A model generated the notes under the pieces. The model was not told where the DNA came from. It saw only the letters and a program-made list of their open reading frames with translations, and did not search any database. From positions 3,476,501 to 3,540,500 of the forward strand of contig NZ_CANMXB010000001.1 in the NCBI RefSeq assembly GCF_947501785.1: a DNA stretch of 64,000 nucleotides. Reading direction: 5' to 3'. A program made the translations under genes and the position numbers. Shown here one piece after another: positions 24,103 through 32,992 of the stretch (position 1 is the first letter of the stretch; every line of letters begins with the position of its first letter). The DNA is from an uncultured Litoreibacter sp. (GTDB lineage Bacteria; Pseudomonadota; Alphaproteobacteria; Rhodobacterales; Rhodobacteraceae).

Positions 24103-27081
24103 ATGTGCGCCGACACCCCTGAAGTGAACTACAAAGACACGCTGAACCTGCCGAAGACCGATTTTCCGATGCGGGCCGGTCTGCCCAACCGCGAGCCCGG
24201 CTGGCTGGAGCGCTGGGCGCAAATCGGTGTCTATGAGAAGCTGCGCGAGAAGGCGAAGGCTGAGACGCGCCAGCCCTTCACCCTGCATGACGGCCCGCCC
24301 TACGCCAACGGGCATCTGCATATCGGTCACGCGCTGAACAAGACCATCAAGGACATGATCGTGCGCAGCCATCAGATGATGGGCTATGACGCGCGCTACA
24401 TCCCCGGCTGGGACTGCCACGGGTTGCCGATCGAATGGAAGATCGAGGAGAAATACCGCCAGAAAGGCCGCGACAAGGACGCGGTTGATCTGGTCGAGTT
24501 CCGTCAGGAATGCCGCGCCTTCGCCGAAGGCTGGGTCGACATCCAGCGCGAGGAATTCAAGCGACTGGGCATCACCGGGACATGGGACAAGCCCTACCTG
24601 ACGATGGATTTCCACGCTGAACGCGTGATCGCGGAGGAATTCCAGAAATTCCTGATGAACGGCACGCTGTATCAAGGCTCCAAACCTGTGATGTGGTCTC
24701 CGGTAGAGAAGACCGCCTTGGCGGAGGCGGAGGTGGAGTATCACGACCGTCAGGCCGACGCGATCTGGGTGAAGTTCCGCGTGTCGGGCATTTCCGGCAC
24801 CGATGAATTGACGGACGAATTGCTGGAGTTGCATGGCGAGGATGACTACGCCGCCGCCGTTCAAACACTGGCCGGTGATTTCCAGTCAACCAATGTGGTG
24901 ATCTGGACCACGACGCCTTGGACGATCCCGCAAAACCGCGCAATCTGCTACAACCCGGGCATCGCCTACGGGCTTTACGAGGTGACCGAAGCGCCTGCCG
25001 ACAACTGGACCAAGGTGGGCGCGAAGCTGATCCTAGCCGACAAGCTGGCGGGCGAGGTGATGGAGGCGGCGCGCGTCGAAGGGTTTACCCGTTTGCGCGA
25101 CGCAACGCCTGCGATCCTTGGCTCGTTGACCTGCGCGCATCCGCTGGAAGGCGTGCATGAGGGCGGCGGCGAATGGAACTACGAGGTGCCGATGCTGGAA
25201 GGCGCGCATGTCACTGACGACGCCGGGACGGGCTTTGTCCATACCGCGCCTTCGCACGGGGATGATGACTACGCGGTGGGTGTGAAAAACGGGTTGGAGA
25301 TGACGTATAACGTCATGGACGACTCGTCCTATCGCGCCGATCTGCCGCTCTTTGGTGGCGAACAGATCATCAAGCCGAACGGCAAGCCGGGCGGGGCCAA
25401 CAAGGCCGTGATGGGCGTGCTGGGCAAGGTTGGCGCTTTGATGGCGTCCAAACGCATCACCCTGTCGGACGCGCATAGCTGGCGGTCCAAAGCGCCTGTT
25501 ATCCGGCTGAATCGCCCGCAATGGTTTGCCGCCATCGACAAGGAGGTGGGTGACGGGCTGGACACCTTTGGCAAAACGATCCGCGAGCGGGCCTTGACCG
25601 AGATCGACAACGTGAAATGGACCCCGCAATCGGGCCGCAACCGGCTCTATTCCATGATGGAGGCGCGGCCCGACTGGGTGCTGTCGCGTCAACGCGCATG
25701 GGGCGTGCCGCTGACCTGTTTCACCAAGAAGGGCGCGGCGTTCACCGATGACGACTACCTGCTGCGCAACGCCGATGTGAACGCCCGCGTGCTGGAGGCG
25801 TTTGAGGCTGAAGGCGCGGATGCTTGGTATAAGGACGGCGCGAAGGAGCGGTTCCTGTCGGGCATCGTGGACCCTGATGACTATGATCAGGTGATGGATA
25901 TTCTCGACGTGTGGTTTGACAGTGGCTCGACCCATGCCTTCACCCTGCGCGACCGCGAAGATGGCACCGAAGACGGCATCGCCGATGTCTATATGGAAGG
26001 CACCGACCAGCACCGCGGCTGGTTCCATTCCTCCCTGCTGCAATCTGTCGGCACCACGGGCCGCGCGCCGTATCGCAACGTGGTGACACACGGGTTCACG
26101 CTGGATGAGAAGGGCATGAAAATGTCCAAATCCATCGGCAACACCATCGTGCCCGAGAAGGTCGTCAAACAATACGGCGCCGACATTCTTCGGCTGTGGG
26201 TGGCTCAGTCCGATTTCACGGTGGACCAGCGGATTGGTGACGAAATCCTGAAAGGCGTGGCGGATTCGTATCGTCGTTTGCGCAATACGCTGCGGTTTAT
26301 GCTGGGGTCGTTGAACGATTTCACCGAGGCCGACCGGGTGGAGCCCGCCGACATGCCGGAGCTGGAACGCTGGGTGCTGCATCGCTTGGCGGAGCTGGAC
26401 CAAGTGGTCCGCGAGGGCTACGCTAAATACGACTTCCAGGGCGTGTTTCAGGCGGTGTTTACCTTCGCCACGGTGGACCTGTCGGCCTTCTATTTCGACA
26501 TCCGCAAGGACGCGTTGTATTGCGACGGGGACACCGAACGCCGCCGCGCGGCGCGGACTGTTCTGGACATTCTTTACCATCGGTTAACCACGTGGCTGGC
26601 CCCAATTCTGGTTTTCACCTGCGAGGAAATCTGGCTGGAACGCTTCCCCGAGGACGGGTCCTCGGTCCACCTGCAAGATATCCCTGAGACCCCTGCGGAG
26701 TGGCGTGATGACGCGTTGGCCGCGAAATGGGCCACCGTGCGCAAAGTGCGCCGCGTGGTGACGGGGGCTTTGGAAGTGGAGCGGACGAACAAGGTGATCG
26801 GGTCGTCTCTGGAAGCGGGGCCGACGGTGTTCGTGGACGCAGATGCGGCGAAGGTTTTGGAGACCGTCAGCTTTGACGACATGTGCATCACCTCGGCTAT
26901 TTCGGTGACGACAGACGCCGCTCCGGCAGATGCGTTCAAGTTGGACGAGGTGGCGGACGTCGCCGTGGTCTTTGCCAAGGCGGATGGTGAGAAATGCCAG
27001 CGGTGCTGGAAAATTCTGCCCGATGTCGGAAGCCACAAGAACCCCGGCACCTGCGCGCGGTGCAACGAGGCGGTGGGCTAA
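24103..27081 (+). CDS. ileS: Isoleucyl-tRNA synthetase
   Basis: Charges tRNA-Ile with isoleucine. The 992-residue class I synthetase has HIGH at residues 73-76 (ANGHLHIGHALNK) and KMSKS at about 673-677 (GMKMSKSIGNT), with the CP1 editing domain between them (TTPWTIPQNRA; GTGFVHTAPSHGDDDY). The C-terminus carries a zinc-binding pair of CxxC motifs (CQRCWK, CARC), the type 1 bacterial arrangement. A GGACGCCTAAA stretch lies before the ATG at 24103. The next gene begins three bases after the stop, so a thioesterase-ogt-transporter series is probably cotranscribed. Confidence 0.98.
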   Translation: MCADTPEVNYKDTLNLPKTDFPMRAGLPNREPGWLERWAQIGVYEKLREKAKAETRQPFTLHDGPPYANGHLHIGHALNKTIKDMIVRSHQMMGYDARYIPGWDCHGLPIEWKIEEKYRQKGRDKDAVDLVEFRQECRAFAEGWVDIQREEFKRLGITGTWDKPYLTMDFHAERVIAEEFQKFLMNGTLYQGSKPVMWSPVEKTALAEAEVEYHDRQADAIWVKFRVSGISGTDELTDELLELHGEDDYAAAVQTLAGDFQSTNVVIWTTTPWTIPQNRAICYNPGIAYGLYEVTEAPADNWTKVGAKLILADKLAGEVMEAARVEGFTRLRDATPAILGSLTCAHPLEGVHEGGGEWNYEVPMLEGAHVTDDAGTGFVHTAPSHGDDDYAVGVKNGLEMTYNVMDDSSYRADLPLFGGEQIIKPNGKPGGANKAVMGVLGKVGALMASKRITLSDAHSWRSKAPVIRLNRPQWFAAIDKEVGDGLDTFGKTIRERALTEIDNVKWTPQSGRNRLYSMMEARPDWVLSRQRAWGVPLTCFTKKGAAFTDDDYLLRNADVNARVLEAFEAEGADAWYKDGAKERFLSGIVDPDDYDQVMDILDVWFDSGSTHAFTLRDREDGTEDGIADVYMEGTDQHRGWFHSSLLQSVGTTGRAPYRNVVTHGFTLDEKGMKMSKSIGNTIVPEKVVKQYGADILRLWVAQSDFTVDQRIGDEILKGVADSYRRLRNTLRFMLGSLNDFTEADRVEPADMPELERWVLHRLAELDQVVREGYAKYDFQGVFQAVFTFATVDLSAFYFDIRKDALYCDGDTERRRAARTVLDILYHRLTTWLAPILVFTCEEIWLERFPEDGSSVHLQDIPETPAEWRDDALAAKWATVRKVRRVVTGALEVERTNKVIGSSLEAGPTVFVDADAAKVLETVSFDDMCITSAISVTTDAAPADAFKLDEVADVAVVFAKADGEKCQRCWKILPDVGSHKNPGTCARCNEAVG

Positions 27082-27084
27082 GCA

Positions 27085-27531
27085 ATGGAGCCGCGCAACC
27101 CCGCATATGACGCTCGGGTGCGCGGCAGCTTTGCGGACCAGAACGTCATGGCGACGCTGGGCGTGACCATGGCGGAGGTCTCTGCCGGCCGCGTCGTGTT
27201 GGAGATGCCGTTTCGCGCGGACCTGACGCAGCAGCACGGGTTTTTGCATGCGGGCGTGGTGACCACGGCGCTGGACAGCGCGTGTGGTTATGCGGGGTTC
27301 TCGTTGATGCCGGAAGGTGCCGAAGTGCTGACGGTGGAGTTCAAATCCAACTTTCTGCGCCCCGCAGCGGGCGAGCTCTTTCGCTTTGAAGGTCAGGTCA
27401 TCAAGCCCGGGCGCAGCCTGATGGTGACCGAAGGGCGGGCCTATGCGGTGAAGGATGGGGCTTCGAAGCTGATCTCGACCATGAGCGCCACGATGATGGT
27501 GATCGAGGGGCGGGAGGGGATCAATGGGTAA
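27085..27531 (+). CDS. PaaI-family hotdog thioesterase
   Basis: A 148-residue single hotdog-fold protein. QQHGFLHAGVVTTALDSACG is the PaaI/YdiI-like active-site helix region, with the HGG-type element as FLHAG. VEFKSNFLRPAAGELFRFEG is the following strand. Probably hydrolyses an acyl-CoA; substrate unknown. It starts three bases after ileS and overlaps the ogt-like gene by eight bases. Confidence 0.88.
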   Translation: MEPRNPAYDARVRGSFADQNVMATLGVTMAEVSAGRVVLEMPFRADLTQQHGFLHAGVVTTALDSACGYAGFSLMPEGAEVLTVEFKSNFLRPAAGELFRFEGQVIKPGRSLMVTEGRAYAVKDGASKLISTMSATMMVIEGREGING

Positions 27532-27982
27532 CAAAGCCCGCCTTGAAAGCCCCGTCGGCTCCCTGACTTTGACCGAGCGCGATGGCGGCATCGCAGCATT
27601 GGATTGGGGCCGCTTTGGTGGCGAGGCAGAGACGGATGTGCTGCGCGAAGCGGTGGCGGAATTGGAGGCCTATTTCTCCGGCGCGCTGAAAAATTTTTCT
27701 GTCCCTCTGAAGCCGAAGGGCAGAGCTTTCCAACAAAAATTTTACAACTCCCTCTGCGCGATCCCCTACGGGGAGACGCGGACCTACGGCGATTTGGCGG
27801 GGGAGTTGGGTGTTTCGGCCCAGGCCATCGGGCAGGCCTGTGGGGCGAACCCTTTGGCGATCATGATCCCATGCCACCGGGTGCTGGGGGCGACCTCTCT
27901 GGGCGGGTATTCCGGGCGGCAGGGGATAGAGACGAAGGTGGCGCTGCTCAAGCTTGAAGGGGCTGCGGGGCTTTTGATTTGA
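27524..27982 (+). CDS. ogt: Methylated-DNA-[protein]-cysteine S-methyltransferase
   Basis: Repairs O6-alkylguanine by suicidal transfer to cysteine. The 152-residue protein contains the active-site motif PCHRV (Cys117) in LAIMIPCHRVLGA, the helix-turn-helix region YGETRTYGDLAGELGVS, and the arginine-finger context of the family. It is shorter than E. coli Ogt but within the range of single-domain members. The start overlaps the thioesterase by eight bases; the stop overlaps the next start (TTGA). No Ada regulatory domain is present. Confidence 0.95.
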   Translation: MGNKARLESPVGSLTLTERDGGIAALDWGRFGGEAETDVLREAVAELEAYFSGALKNFSVPLKPKGRAFQQKFYNSLCAIPYGETRTYGDLAGELGVSAQAIGQACGANPLAIMIPCHRVLGATSLGGYSGRQGIETKVALLKLEGAAGLLI

Positions 27983-28815
27983 CGCTGTTCGTCTTCTTCG
28001 CAGTCCTTGGCGCGGCGTTCCTGCATGCCACATGGAACGCGCTGATCAAGACCGGCGCGGACAAAATGACGGGGATGATGATCCTGACCTTGGTGCAGGG
28101 CGGCTTCGGGTTGGTCATCGCCATGACCCGCGATTTCCCGGAGGCCGCCGTGTGGTGGTGGCTGCTTGGATCAGGGGTGTTTCATTCGGCCTACAAGCTA
28201 TTCCTTGCATACGCTTACGAGCATGGCGACTTGAGCCGCGTTTACCCGATTGCGCGCGGTGCTGCGCCGATGATGGTGCTGGGCCTCAGCTTCTGGCTGC
28301 TGTCGGACCCCATCGGCGGCATGGAATATCTGGGCATCGTGATCCTTGGCTGCGGCATTTTGATGATGGCGCGCGGCGTGTTTTCCAACGCGGAATCTGC
28401 GCGGTTGGTGCCGCTGGCTTTGGGATCCGCCATGGCCACGGCGGGGTACTCGATTGTGGACGGCTTGGGCGCGCGTGTGTCGGGCGACGCGGTGGCCTAT
28501 GTGGCGTGGTTGTTCGTGATGGACGCGGTGTTCTTCACACCCATTTGCGTGGCCTTGAAAGGGCGGGCGGTGTTCACGTCGGACTTGCGGATTTGGGGGC
28601 TGAACTCGGTCGCGGCATTTGCGTCTTACGGGGCCTATGCGGTCGCGGTTTGGGCCATGACCGTCGCGCCGATTGCGCTGGTGACGGCGCTGCGCGAGAC
28701 GTCGATCCTGTTTGCGGTGCTGATCGGGTGGCTGGTCTTCGGCGACCGCATGGACCGCCAGAAAGCCGTGGCGGCGGCGTTGATTGTCGGTGGGGTGGTG
28801 CTGACGCGGCTTTAG
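27979..28815 (+). CDS. EamA/DMT-family transporter
   Basis: A 278-residue membrane protein with about ten hydrophobic segments and an internal duplication, the drug/metabolite transporter pattern. The first span FFAVLGAAFLHATWNALIK and the closing LRETSILFAVLIGWLVFGDR are characteristic of EamA repeats. The start is a TTG overlapping the ogt stop (TTGA). The substrate cannot be told from sequence. It ends overlapping the converging pcs gene by four bases. Confidence 0.88.
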   Translation: MTLFVFFAVLGAAFLHATWNALIKTGADKMTGMMILTLVQGGFGLVIAMTRDFPEAAVWWWLLGSGVFHSAYKLFLAYAYEHGDLSRVYPIARGAAPMMVLGLSFWLLSDPIGGMEYLGIVILGCGILMMARGVFSNAESARLVPLALGSAMATAGYSIVDGLGARVSGDAVAYVAWLFVMDAVFFTPICVALKGRAVFTSDLRIWGLNSVAAFASYGAYAVAVWAMTVAPIALVTALRETSILFAVLIGWLVFGDRMDRQKAVAAALIVGGVVLTRL

Positions 28816-29510
28816 ACCGCTTCACGCTCGTAGATCACCTGCTGCGCCACGCCTGCGAAAAGCAGGTAAACGGAGGTGACGATCAACCCCCAATGGGCCC
28901 AGCTTTGCGCGTCGAAATTCACCCAAGCGGCCCAACCGGCGAAGAAGGTCCAGCCCAGCGCCATCGGCAATGTCACGTTGCGCCAGCGTTCGGTGCGAAC
29001 GGGGTGGACGAACTTGAGTGGCAGGAACATCGCCACGGCGAGGACCGCGACGAGGACGAGGATGATCCAGAAATTGGGCTCCAGCGCGAAGACCACCACG
29101 GCCACCATGTTCCAGCACCCGGGGAAGCCGGAGAAGGAATTATCCTTTGTTTTCATACGTGTGTCGCAGAAATACATGGCGGAGGCGAAGGTGATGACGA
29201 TGATGACGAACCAGCCGGTCCAGCCCTCGAAGAGCCCTGATTTGAACAGCGCGAAGGCGGGGATGAAGACGTAGGTCAGGTAGTCGATGATCAGGTCAAG
29301 CAGGACCCCGTCGAATTGCGGGGCGTGGTCCTTGACGTTGTATTTGCGCGCCAAGGGCCCGTCGATGCCATCGACCCCGAAGGCCACGACCAGCCACACG
29401 AACATCAGCGACCATTTTTCGTCGACGGCGGCGAGCATCGCCAGCATGGCGAAAACGGCGCCGGTTGCGGTTAACAAATGAACGGAAAGAGCTTTGATCT
29501 GCGGTGTCAT
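28812..29510 (-). CDS. pcs: Phosphatidylcholine synthase
   Basis: Condenses choline with CDP-diacylglycerol to give phosphatidylcholine and CMP in the inner membrane. The 232-residue CDP-alcohol phosphatidyltransferase has the signature residues Asp50, Gly51, Ala54, Arg55, Gly68, Asp72 and Asp76 with the longer spacing between AR and G that is typical of Pcs. About seven hydrophobic segments are visible. The start at 29510 (MTPQIKALSVHL) was chosen because upstream codons lack protein character, although the frame stays open. The neighbouring 350 bases upstream hold no gene. Confidence 0.93.
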   Translation of the reverse strand: MTPQIKALSVHLLTATGAVFAMLAMLAAVDEKWSLMFVWLVVAFGVDGIDGPLARKYNVKDHAPQFDGVLLDLIIDYLTYVFIPAFALFKSGLFEGWTGWFVIIVITFASAMYFCDTRMKTKDNSFSGFPGCWNMVAVVVFALEPNFWIILVLVAVLAVAMFLPLKFVHPVRTERWRNVTLPMALGWTFFAGWAAWVNFDAQSWAHWGLIVTSVYLLFAGVAQQVIYEREAV

Positions 29511-29860
29511 CAAAGCGTCATGGCGGAATTTCGTCAGCGATGCAACGAAAAGGCCGCGCGGCGCTGGTCCGGCAGAGAGGGTATGACGTCTCGTGCTATA
29601 GGAAGGGAAAGAGGCGGCGCCGCCGAGATATGGCATAGCCCTGCGTGGCAGGAGATGACCCGCCGCGCCCAAATTCACCGGTGAACCTGCGTGAAAGCTG
29701 CTCCGACCATGCGGGGGTGCCGCATCGTCGTGCCCATCCACGGGAGGCCACATATGCTACGACGGCTTGAAAGGCCGAAGGATCGATCGCGGCGAGGTAT
29801 AGCGGGCAGGACTTAGCGGGATGTTACCCGACCGCGCGCAGCCCCCTCCTAAAACGCAAC
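29511..29860. other. 350-base gap, potentially structured, no gene recognised
   Basis: No convincing coding frame is seen. The stretch is rich in short complementary elements: the palindrome TTCACCGGTGAA near 29673-29684, CCTGC-GTG-GCAGG near 29641-29653, and CGGG-ATGTTA-CCCG near 29817-29830. I checked by eye for RNase P, SRP, tmRNA and TPP riboswitch cores and found none. It may carry a long pcs leader or an unrecognised small RNA ending at the 29861-29892 terminator. Confidence 0.4.
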
Positions 29861-29892
29861 AAAGCCCGCGCGGATCGCTCGGCGCGGGCTTT
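29861..29892. terminator. Strong bidirectional terminator
   Basis: AAAGCCCGCGC (29861-29871) pairs perfectly with GCGCGGGCTTT (29882-29892) around a 10-base loop. It lies 19 bases after the end of the cytochrome P460-like gene on the minus strand. The A/T ends allow it to work in either direction. Confidence 0.8.
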
Positions 29893-29911
29893 GAGATGTG
29901 ATGTTTGGCGC

Positions 29912-30496
29912 TTAGTTGGAGACGCGAACCTCTTCCAACGGGTAGCCCAGCGCGTCCTGGCCTTCAAACGCCTCGTGGCAGTTGTGGCAGAAGCTTTGCT
30001 TGATCTTCATCGGCTTGCCGTTTGGCTGCACCGCGGAATAGATCCAGTCATCCGCGTCCGGGGCCGCGCCGGCCTCGCCTTTGGTCATGATGAACAGCGG
30101 GCCAACAACGGCCTTGGACTTCTTGACGTTGATCTTGATCGATTCCTTGGCCAGCACCGAACCTGCGGGCATCACGACGCCCTCTTCCTCGAATTTGAGG
30201 TATTGCTCGGCGGCGATGTCGTTGGCGAATGTGTTCAGCAGGCGGTTGCCATGCGGGCCGGCAACAGCGGGACGCGTCGCGGTGGGTGCCCATGTGCGGT
30301 AAACGGCGGCGATTTCATTGTCGCCCTTGGTGTAGCCTTCCAGCATCTTGTCGCCGATGCAGGCATAAATTTCTTCGATCTGCGCGCCGCTTAGGTCGAA
30401 CGCGTCTTCGACGTCAGTTTTGCAATCGGCGGCAGAAGCGCCAGTGGTGAATGCCATGGCGGCTGCGCCGGCGGCGATGAATGTGCGAATGGTCAT
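29912..30496 (-). CDS. Cytochrome P460-like c-type haem protein
   Basis: A 194-residue periplasmic protein with a signal peptide (IRTFIAAGAAAMAFTTGASA, cleavage after ASA). A single haem c motif CHNCH lies near the C-terminus (residues 170-174) in KIKQSFCHNCHEAFEGQD. Upstream text such as GPLFIMTKGE and DDWIYSAVQPNGKPMKI fits the cytochrome P460/cytochrome c'-beta fold. True P460 enzymes oxidise hydroxylamine using a lysine cross-linked haem; whether this protein does cannot be told. The start at 30496 follows GGGAGA. It stands alone between xerC and pcs. Confidence 0.72.
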   Translation of the reverse strand: MTIRTFIAAGAAAMAFTTGASAADCKTDVEDAFDLSGAQIEEIYACIGDKMLEGYTKGDNEIAAVYRTWAPTATRPAVAGPHGNRLLNTFANDIAAEQYLKFEEEGVVMPAGSVLAKESIKINVKKSKAVVGPLFIMTKGEAGAAPDADDWIYSAVQPNGKPMKIKQSFCHNCHEAFEGQDALGYPLEEVRVSN

Positions 30497-30621
30497 GAGT
30501 GTGTCTCCCGGGAAAGTCTGCGGCAGGGTGTCGCACAACTGTAGGATATGGCCAGCCCCTAAGCCCCCACAATTCTACACAAACGCGTGAGATTTGGGGC
30601 AGCGGGTCCCAGTTTTTGGCT

Positions 30622-31551
30622 TTAACCGCGGCCGCGCGGGTGGGCGGAGGCATAGACCTCCATCAAACGGGCCGTATCCACGGCGGTGTAGGCCTGCGTG
30701 GTCGACAGCGAGGCGTGGCCCAGCAATTCCTGAATGGCGCGCAGGTCGCCGCCTGCCTCCAGCAGGTGTGTCGCAAAGGAATGGCGCATGGCATGAGGCG
30801 TGGCCGTGGCGGGCAGGCCCAGCTGCATCCGCGCATTTTCCATGGCTTTCGCGATCAGGCGCGGGCTGAGCGCGCCGCCGCGCGCGCCGCGAAACAGGGC
30901 CTCGCCGGGGTCCAACTGATAGGGCAGGGCGCGCACATATCGGTCCACCGCCCGTTTGGCCGCATCAAGCACCGGCACGACACGTTCTTTGCCGCCCTTG
31001 CCCTTGATCCGCAACACGTCGGGCAGAGGCGCGTCCTTGGCGTTGAGGCTCAGCGCCTCCGATATCCGCAACCCGCAGCCATATAGCAACGTCACCACCG
31101 CGACATCGCGGGCGGCGATCCAACCCGTTGTGGATTGAAGCTCCACGGTTTCGATCATCGCCTTTGCCGCGTCCTGCGCCAAGGGGCGGGGCAGCTTCTT
31201 TTGGAACTTGGGGGAGCGGGTGGCCAGCACGGCCGTGGGTTCGAACCCGTCGCGTTCCGCGAACCAGCGGTAGAAGGATTTGACGGCGGACAATTCGCGT
31301 GCCAGCGACCGCGCCGCCACGCCGCGGGCACGCTCATGCGCCATCCAGGCCCGCATGTCGGTGGGTTTGATGCGTTTGAGCGGGGCGAGGCCGGTGTCTT
31401 CCCCGAAATGCTGGGTCATGAAGGCGATGAAGCCAAGCACATCATGGCGGTAGGCCTCCAACGTGTTCTCGGCCACCCCGTCCAGCGCGGAGAGATGTTT
31501 CAGCCAGTTTTCCAAAGCGTCCCGGGCAGCGGGGGAGATCAAGCCAACCAT
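30622..31551 (-). CDS. xerC: Site-specific tyrosine recombinase XerC
   Basis: Resolves chromosome dimers at dif together with XerD. The 309-residue protein has a SAM-like N-terminal core-binding domain (residues 10-95) and a catalytic domain with Arg162 (GLRISEAL), a lysine in KGGKER, His253 and Arg256 (HAMRHSFATHLL), His279 (LGHASL) and Tyr288 (TTQAYT). It overlaps the end of the DUF484 gene by 13 bases; XerC-DUF484 pairing is widespread in proteobacteria. This context and the standard length argue for the chromosomal XerC rather than a phage or integron integrase. Confidence 0.93.
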   Translation of the reverse strand: MVGLISPAARDALENWLKHLSALDGVAENTLEAYRHDVLGFIAFMTQHFGEDTGLAPLKRIKPTDMRAWMAHERARGVAARSLARELSAVKSFYRWFAERDGFEPTAVLATRSPKFQKKLPRPLAQDAAKAMIETVELQSTTGWIAARDVAVVTLLYGCGLRISEALSLNAKDAPLPDVLRIKGKGGKERVVPVLDAAKRAVDRYVRALPYQLDPGEALFRGARGGALSPRLIAKAMENARMQLGLPATATPHAMRHSFATHLLEAGGDLRAIQELLGHASLSTTQAYTAVDTARLMEVYASAHPRGRG

Positions 31552-32240
31552 CGGCGCATGGCGCGTTCAAACGCGCCGCAGAAAAAGGCCAAAAGGTCGG
31601 TGCCTTGATTGGGGCGGAACTGGTGCGGGTCCTCGGATCCCATGATCAACAGGCCCGGCAAGCGGCCCTTGCCAAGGTCAAGCTTAAGCAGCGCCTCCGA
31701 CTTTATGTAGGCCGCGTTGTCGCCGTAGACATCCGACGATGCGGGCGAGACCTGACGCAGGGTGACGGGGCGCACGGTCATGTTGCGGCCTGCGGTGATG
31801 TAGTGATCGATGACGCCCGGCTCCACGATGGAGAGCACGTCTTCGAACCCGATGGACGGGCTGTCATGTTCCTTGGATTCCAAAATCAGCCGCAGGCGGG
31901 AGACCCGCAAAGCCTCCAGCAGGTCGCCTGACAGCGATTGCAGGAACATCGGAAAATCGGTGGGCTCCAACGCGCGCAAAACCGCGTTGTGGATCAAATT
32001 GGTGCCGGCGAGGTTTTCATAGGCGGCGGCGATGACAGAGCGGTGGGTGTCTTCCAACCGGTCCAACCGGCTTTCCAGCCGGTCCATGGCGATGCCGCGC
32101 AGATCGACTATGTTGCCACCGAGCGTGCGCTCGTTCGCGTCGATCAACGCCTTCATAAGCGTTTGATCCTCAAGGATAACCTCGGGATCGTCCAGAATTT
32201 TCTGACGGAGTGCGTCTAGCACCGCTGCCTGCTCAGTCAT
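31539..32240 (-). CDS. DUF484 family GAF-like protein
   Basis: A 233-residue soluble protein. The N-terminal region ALRQKILDDPEVILEDQTLM, followed by a helical linker (DRLESRLDRLEDTHRSVI) and an alpha/beta GAF-like domain ending in FFCGAFERAMRRWL, is the DUF484 signature. Function unknown. The start at 32240 (MTEQAAV) is preferred over upstream codons, which have no family sequence. It overlaps xerC and precedes it in transcription. Confidence 0.9.
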   Translation of the reverse strand: MTEQAAVLDALRQKILDDPEVILEDQTLMKALIDANERTLGGNIVDLRGIAMDRLESRLDRLEDTHRSVIAAAYENLAGTNLIHNAVLRALEPTDFPMFLQSLSGDLLEALRVSRLRLILESKEHDSPSIGFEDVLSIVEPGVIDHYITAGRNMTVRPVTLRQVSPASSDVYGDNAAYIKSEALLKLDLGKGRLPGLLIMGSEDPHQFRPNQGTDLLAFFCGAFERAMRRWLA

Positions 32241-32394
32241 CGCTGTCCTCATTGTCGCGGTCCCCGTTTTCCGGGGCATTTTGGGAACTATAGCGGGGGT
32301 GGTTCGGAAATTCACTGATGAAATGCGGGTTTGCGAAAAGCGGCTCCCGGCGGTGTGACATTGGTGTTGCCACCTATTCCTCACGCACCCCTTT

Positions 32395-32441
32395 GGTTTC
32401 GTTTTGGCGAAAATACTCCGGGGTGCGGGGCAGCGCCCCGC
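32395..32441 (-). repeat. Triloop hairpin plus AT-rich tail, reverse orientation, in a 318-base gap
   Basis: GCGGGGC-AGC-GCCCCGC (32425-32441) is flanked on its left by the tail that on the minus strand reads CCCCGGAGTATTTTCGCC. It is a reversed member of the tail family seen at 22673-22702 and 55315-55340. The rest of the 32241-32558 gap holds no gene I can support and presumably contains the divergent promoters. Confidence 0.5.
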
Positions 32442-32558
32442 TTGTCGACGCGCGGCGGCGCGGCGACACCAAAAAGGTTTTCATTGATTTAAGGGCCAAA
32501 CCTGCCACTCTGCCGGCTTACTTGTTGGGGGAAGACTGCGAAACATTCAATTAAGCTG

Positions 32559-32945
32559 GTGACGAAAAGCCTTATTTTGTGCCTGATTGGGACGGCCGCC
32601 GCCTATTCGGCGCCAATTTCAGAGATGCGCCAAATCATTGGCAGCCCGCTTCAACTGGCCAGCAGCCAAGGCGTCAAAGGCCCGAATGTGAACGAAGTTT
32701 TCTTCAACGGCGGCAGCTTTGTCCAAGAGGGTAACAACAGATGGAGCGAGCTGGGCCAGAACGGCGCGCGGCGGTTCGACTTTGTGGAGCAGGCACGGGA
32801 CGAATGGTCCGTTTACTTGCGTGACAACAGCCGTGGCGTGAACATCCAGTTGGATCTGTTCCGCAAGAAAGTCGTTTACAGCGATGACAGCGGGAAAAAA
32901 TTTGACCTCTACATGATTGAGGACGCCTTCACGGGTCAGCACTAG
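32559..32945 (+). CDS. Small secreted protein of unknown function
   Basis: A 128-residue protein with a signal peptide (KSLILCLIGTAAAYS). The mature part contains NEVFFNGGSFVQEGNNRWSE and RDEWSVYLRDNSRGVNIQLD, a compact beta-rich module that looks like a small domain of other predicted secreted proteins (resemblance only). The start is GTG at 32559 with no good ribosome binding site. The gene stands between the DUF484/xerC unit and DUF808, with its own upstream region. Confidence 0.7.
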   Translation: MTKSLILCLIGTAAAYSAPISEMRQIIGSPLQLASSQGVKGPNVNEVFFNGGSFVQEGNNRWSELGQNGARRFDFVEQARDEWSVYLRDNSRGVNIQLDLFRKKVVYSDDSGKKFDLYMIEDAFTGQH

Positions 32946-32992
32946 GACCGGTCCGGAATGTCGTCATGCTTCAAGGCAGTGGCCAGTTCGGC

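Noticed and set aside
25033-26580. A 515-codon minus-strand frame inside ileS
   Set aside because: Antisense to a certain synthetase gene, with no recognisable motifs.
30622-31551. Integrase of a mobile element
   Set aside because: The gene overlaps DUF484, has XerC length and motifs, and no attachment repeats or cargo genes are seen.
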